DNA of 31,442 nucleotides from NCBI GenBank assembly GCA_937911745.1, contig CALDPX010000003.1, positions 1-31,442 of the forward strand, in the 5' to 3' direction. The position numbers and the translations under genes were made by a program. Numbering within the stretch: the first letter of the stretch is position 1; each line of letters begins with the position of its first letter. Source of the DNA: an uncultured Alistipes sp. (GTDB lineage Bacteria; Bacteroidota; Bacteroidia; Bacteroidales; Rikenellaceae). Below the pieces are notes generated by a model. It was given only the letters and a program-made list of their open reading frames with translations, was not told where the DNA came from and did not search any database. Positions 31,321 through 31,442 of the stretch are shown in pieces.

Positions 31321-31442
31321 AAAAACATTCTCCGAAAAACGAAAATAGTGTTATATTTTGCTATATTTGCAAAAATCGCACACTCTAATGGACTTTTTTT
31401 ACAAAACCAATGCTCTGCAATAAGTGATTGCTCGCATTGCAC

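Overview
The window looks like chromosomal DNA of a Bacteroidales bacterium, probably a gut commensal. The family is uncertain; Rikenellaceae is only a guess. The evidence is: recurrent TAnnTTTG -7 boxes (some with a TTG/TTTG -33 element 19-20 nt upstream), A/T-rich leaders without clear Shine-Dalgarno sequences, Bacteroidota-type families (BspA-like LRR protein, DUF4290, DUF4369/TlpA lipoprotein, DUF5106 thioredoxin, BtuG-BtuB pair, five-helix SdhC), and a tRNA gene without encoded CCA.

Layout. 1-2353: 3' part of a large surface LRR protein with two copies of one module, then a strong terminator. 2354-5665: deoC and miaB with extragenic repeats. 5666-8596: initiator tRNA and folA, two small secreted proteins, a rod-shaped non-coding RNA candidate (6S-like), then thyA. 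8587-11238 (all minus): lpxH, a DUF4369/thioredoxin-like lipoprotein lacking the CxxC, and a DUF4290 protein. 11531-14764: a sigma-54 activator with a degenerate receiver and no HTH, convergent with rdgB and a HAD phosphatase; then a nitroreductase. 14785-18248: vitamin B12 uptake locus (cobalamin riboswitch, btuG, btuB, minus strand). 18292-18700: tRNA-Leu(UAG) followed by a 105-bp tandem repeat array. 19009-22757: YitT-family protein, plsY and an acyl-CoA synthetase. 22758-24159: repeat-rich spacer and a DUF5106/thioredoxin protein. 24196-29212: sdhCAB and enolase. 29211-31292: paired repeats between convergent eno and rpsU, then a multi-HhH ComEA-like protein.

Function. Most genes are housekeeping: nucleotide metabolism (deoC, thyA, folA, rdgB), tRNA modification (miaB), lipid and envelope biogenesis (lpxH, plsY, acyl-CoA synthetase) and central/anaerobic energy metabolism (sdhCAB, eno). 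The B12 locus is a self-contained riboswitch-controlled uptake unit.

The most interesting unexplained structure is a family of about 120-bp extragenic elements. At least five copies and one remnant are present. The four that directly follow a gene start within about 3 nt of its stop codon, in the gene's orientation. Their stems differ in sequence between copies but keep base pairing. Other items worth checking are the rod RNA at 7362-7536, a small AAACGTACCTTATTTT repeat clustered at gene ends, a palindrome that takes in the 3' end of tRNA-Leu, and the odd sigma-54 regulator.
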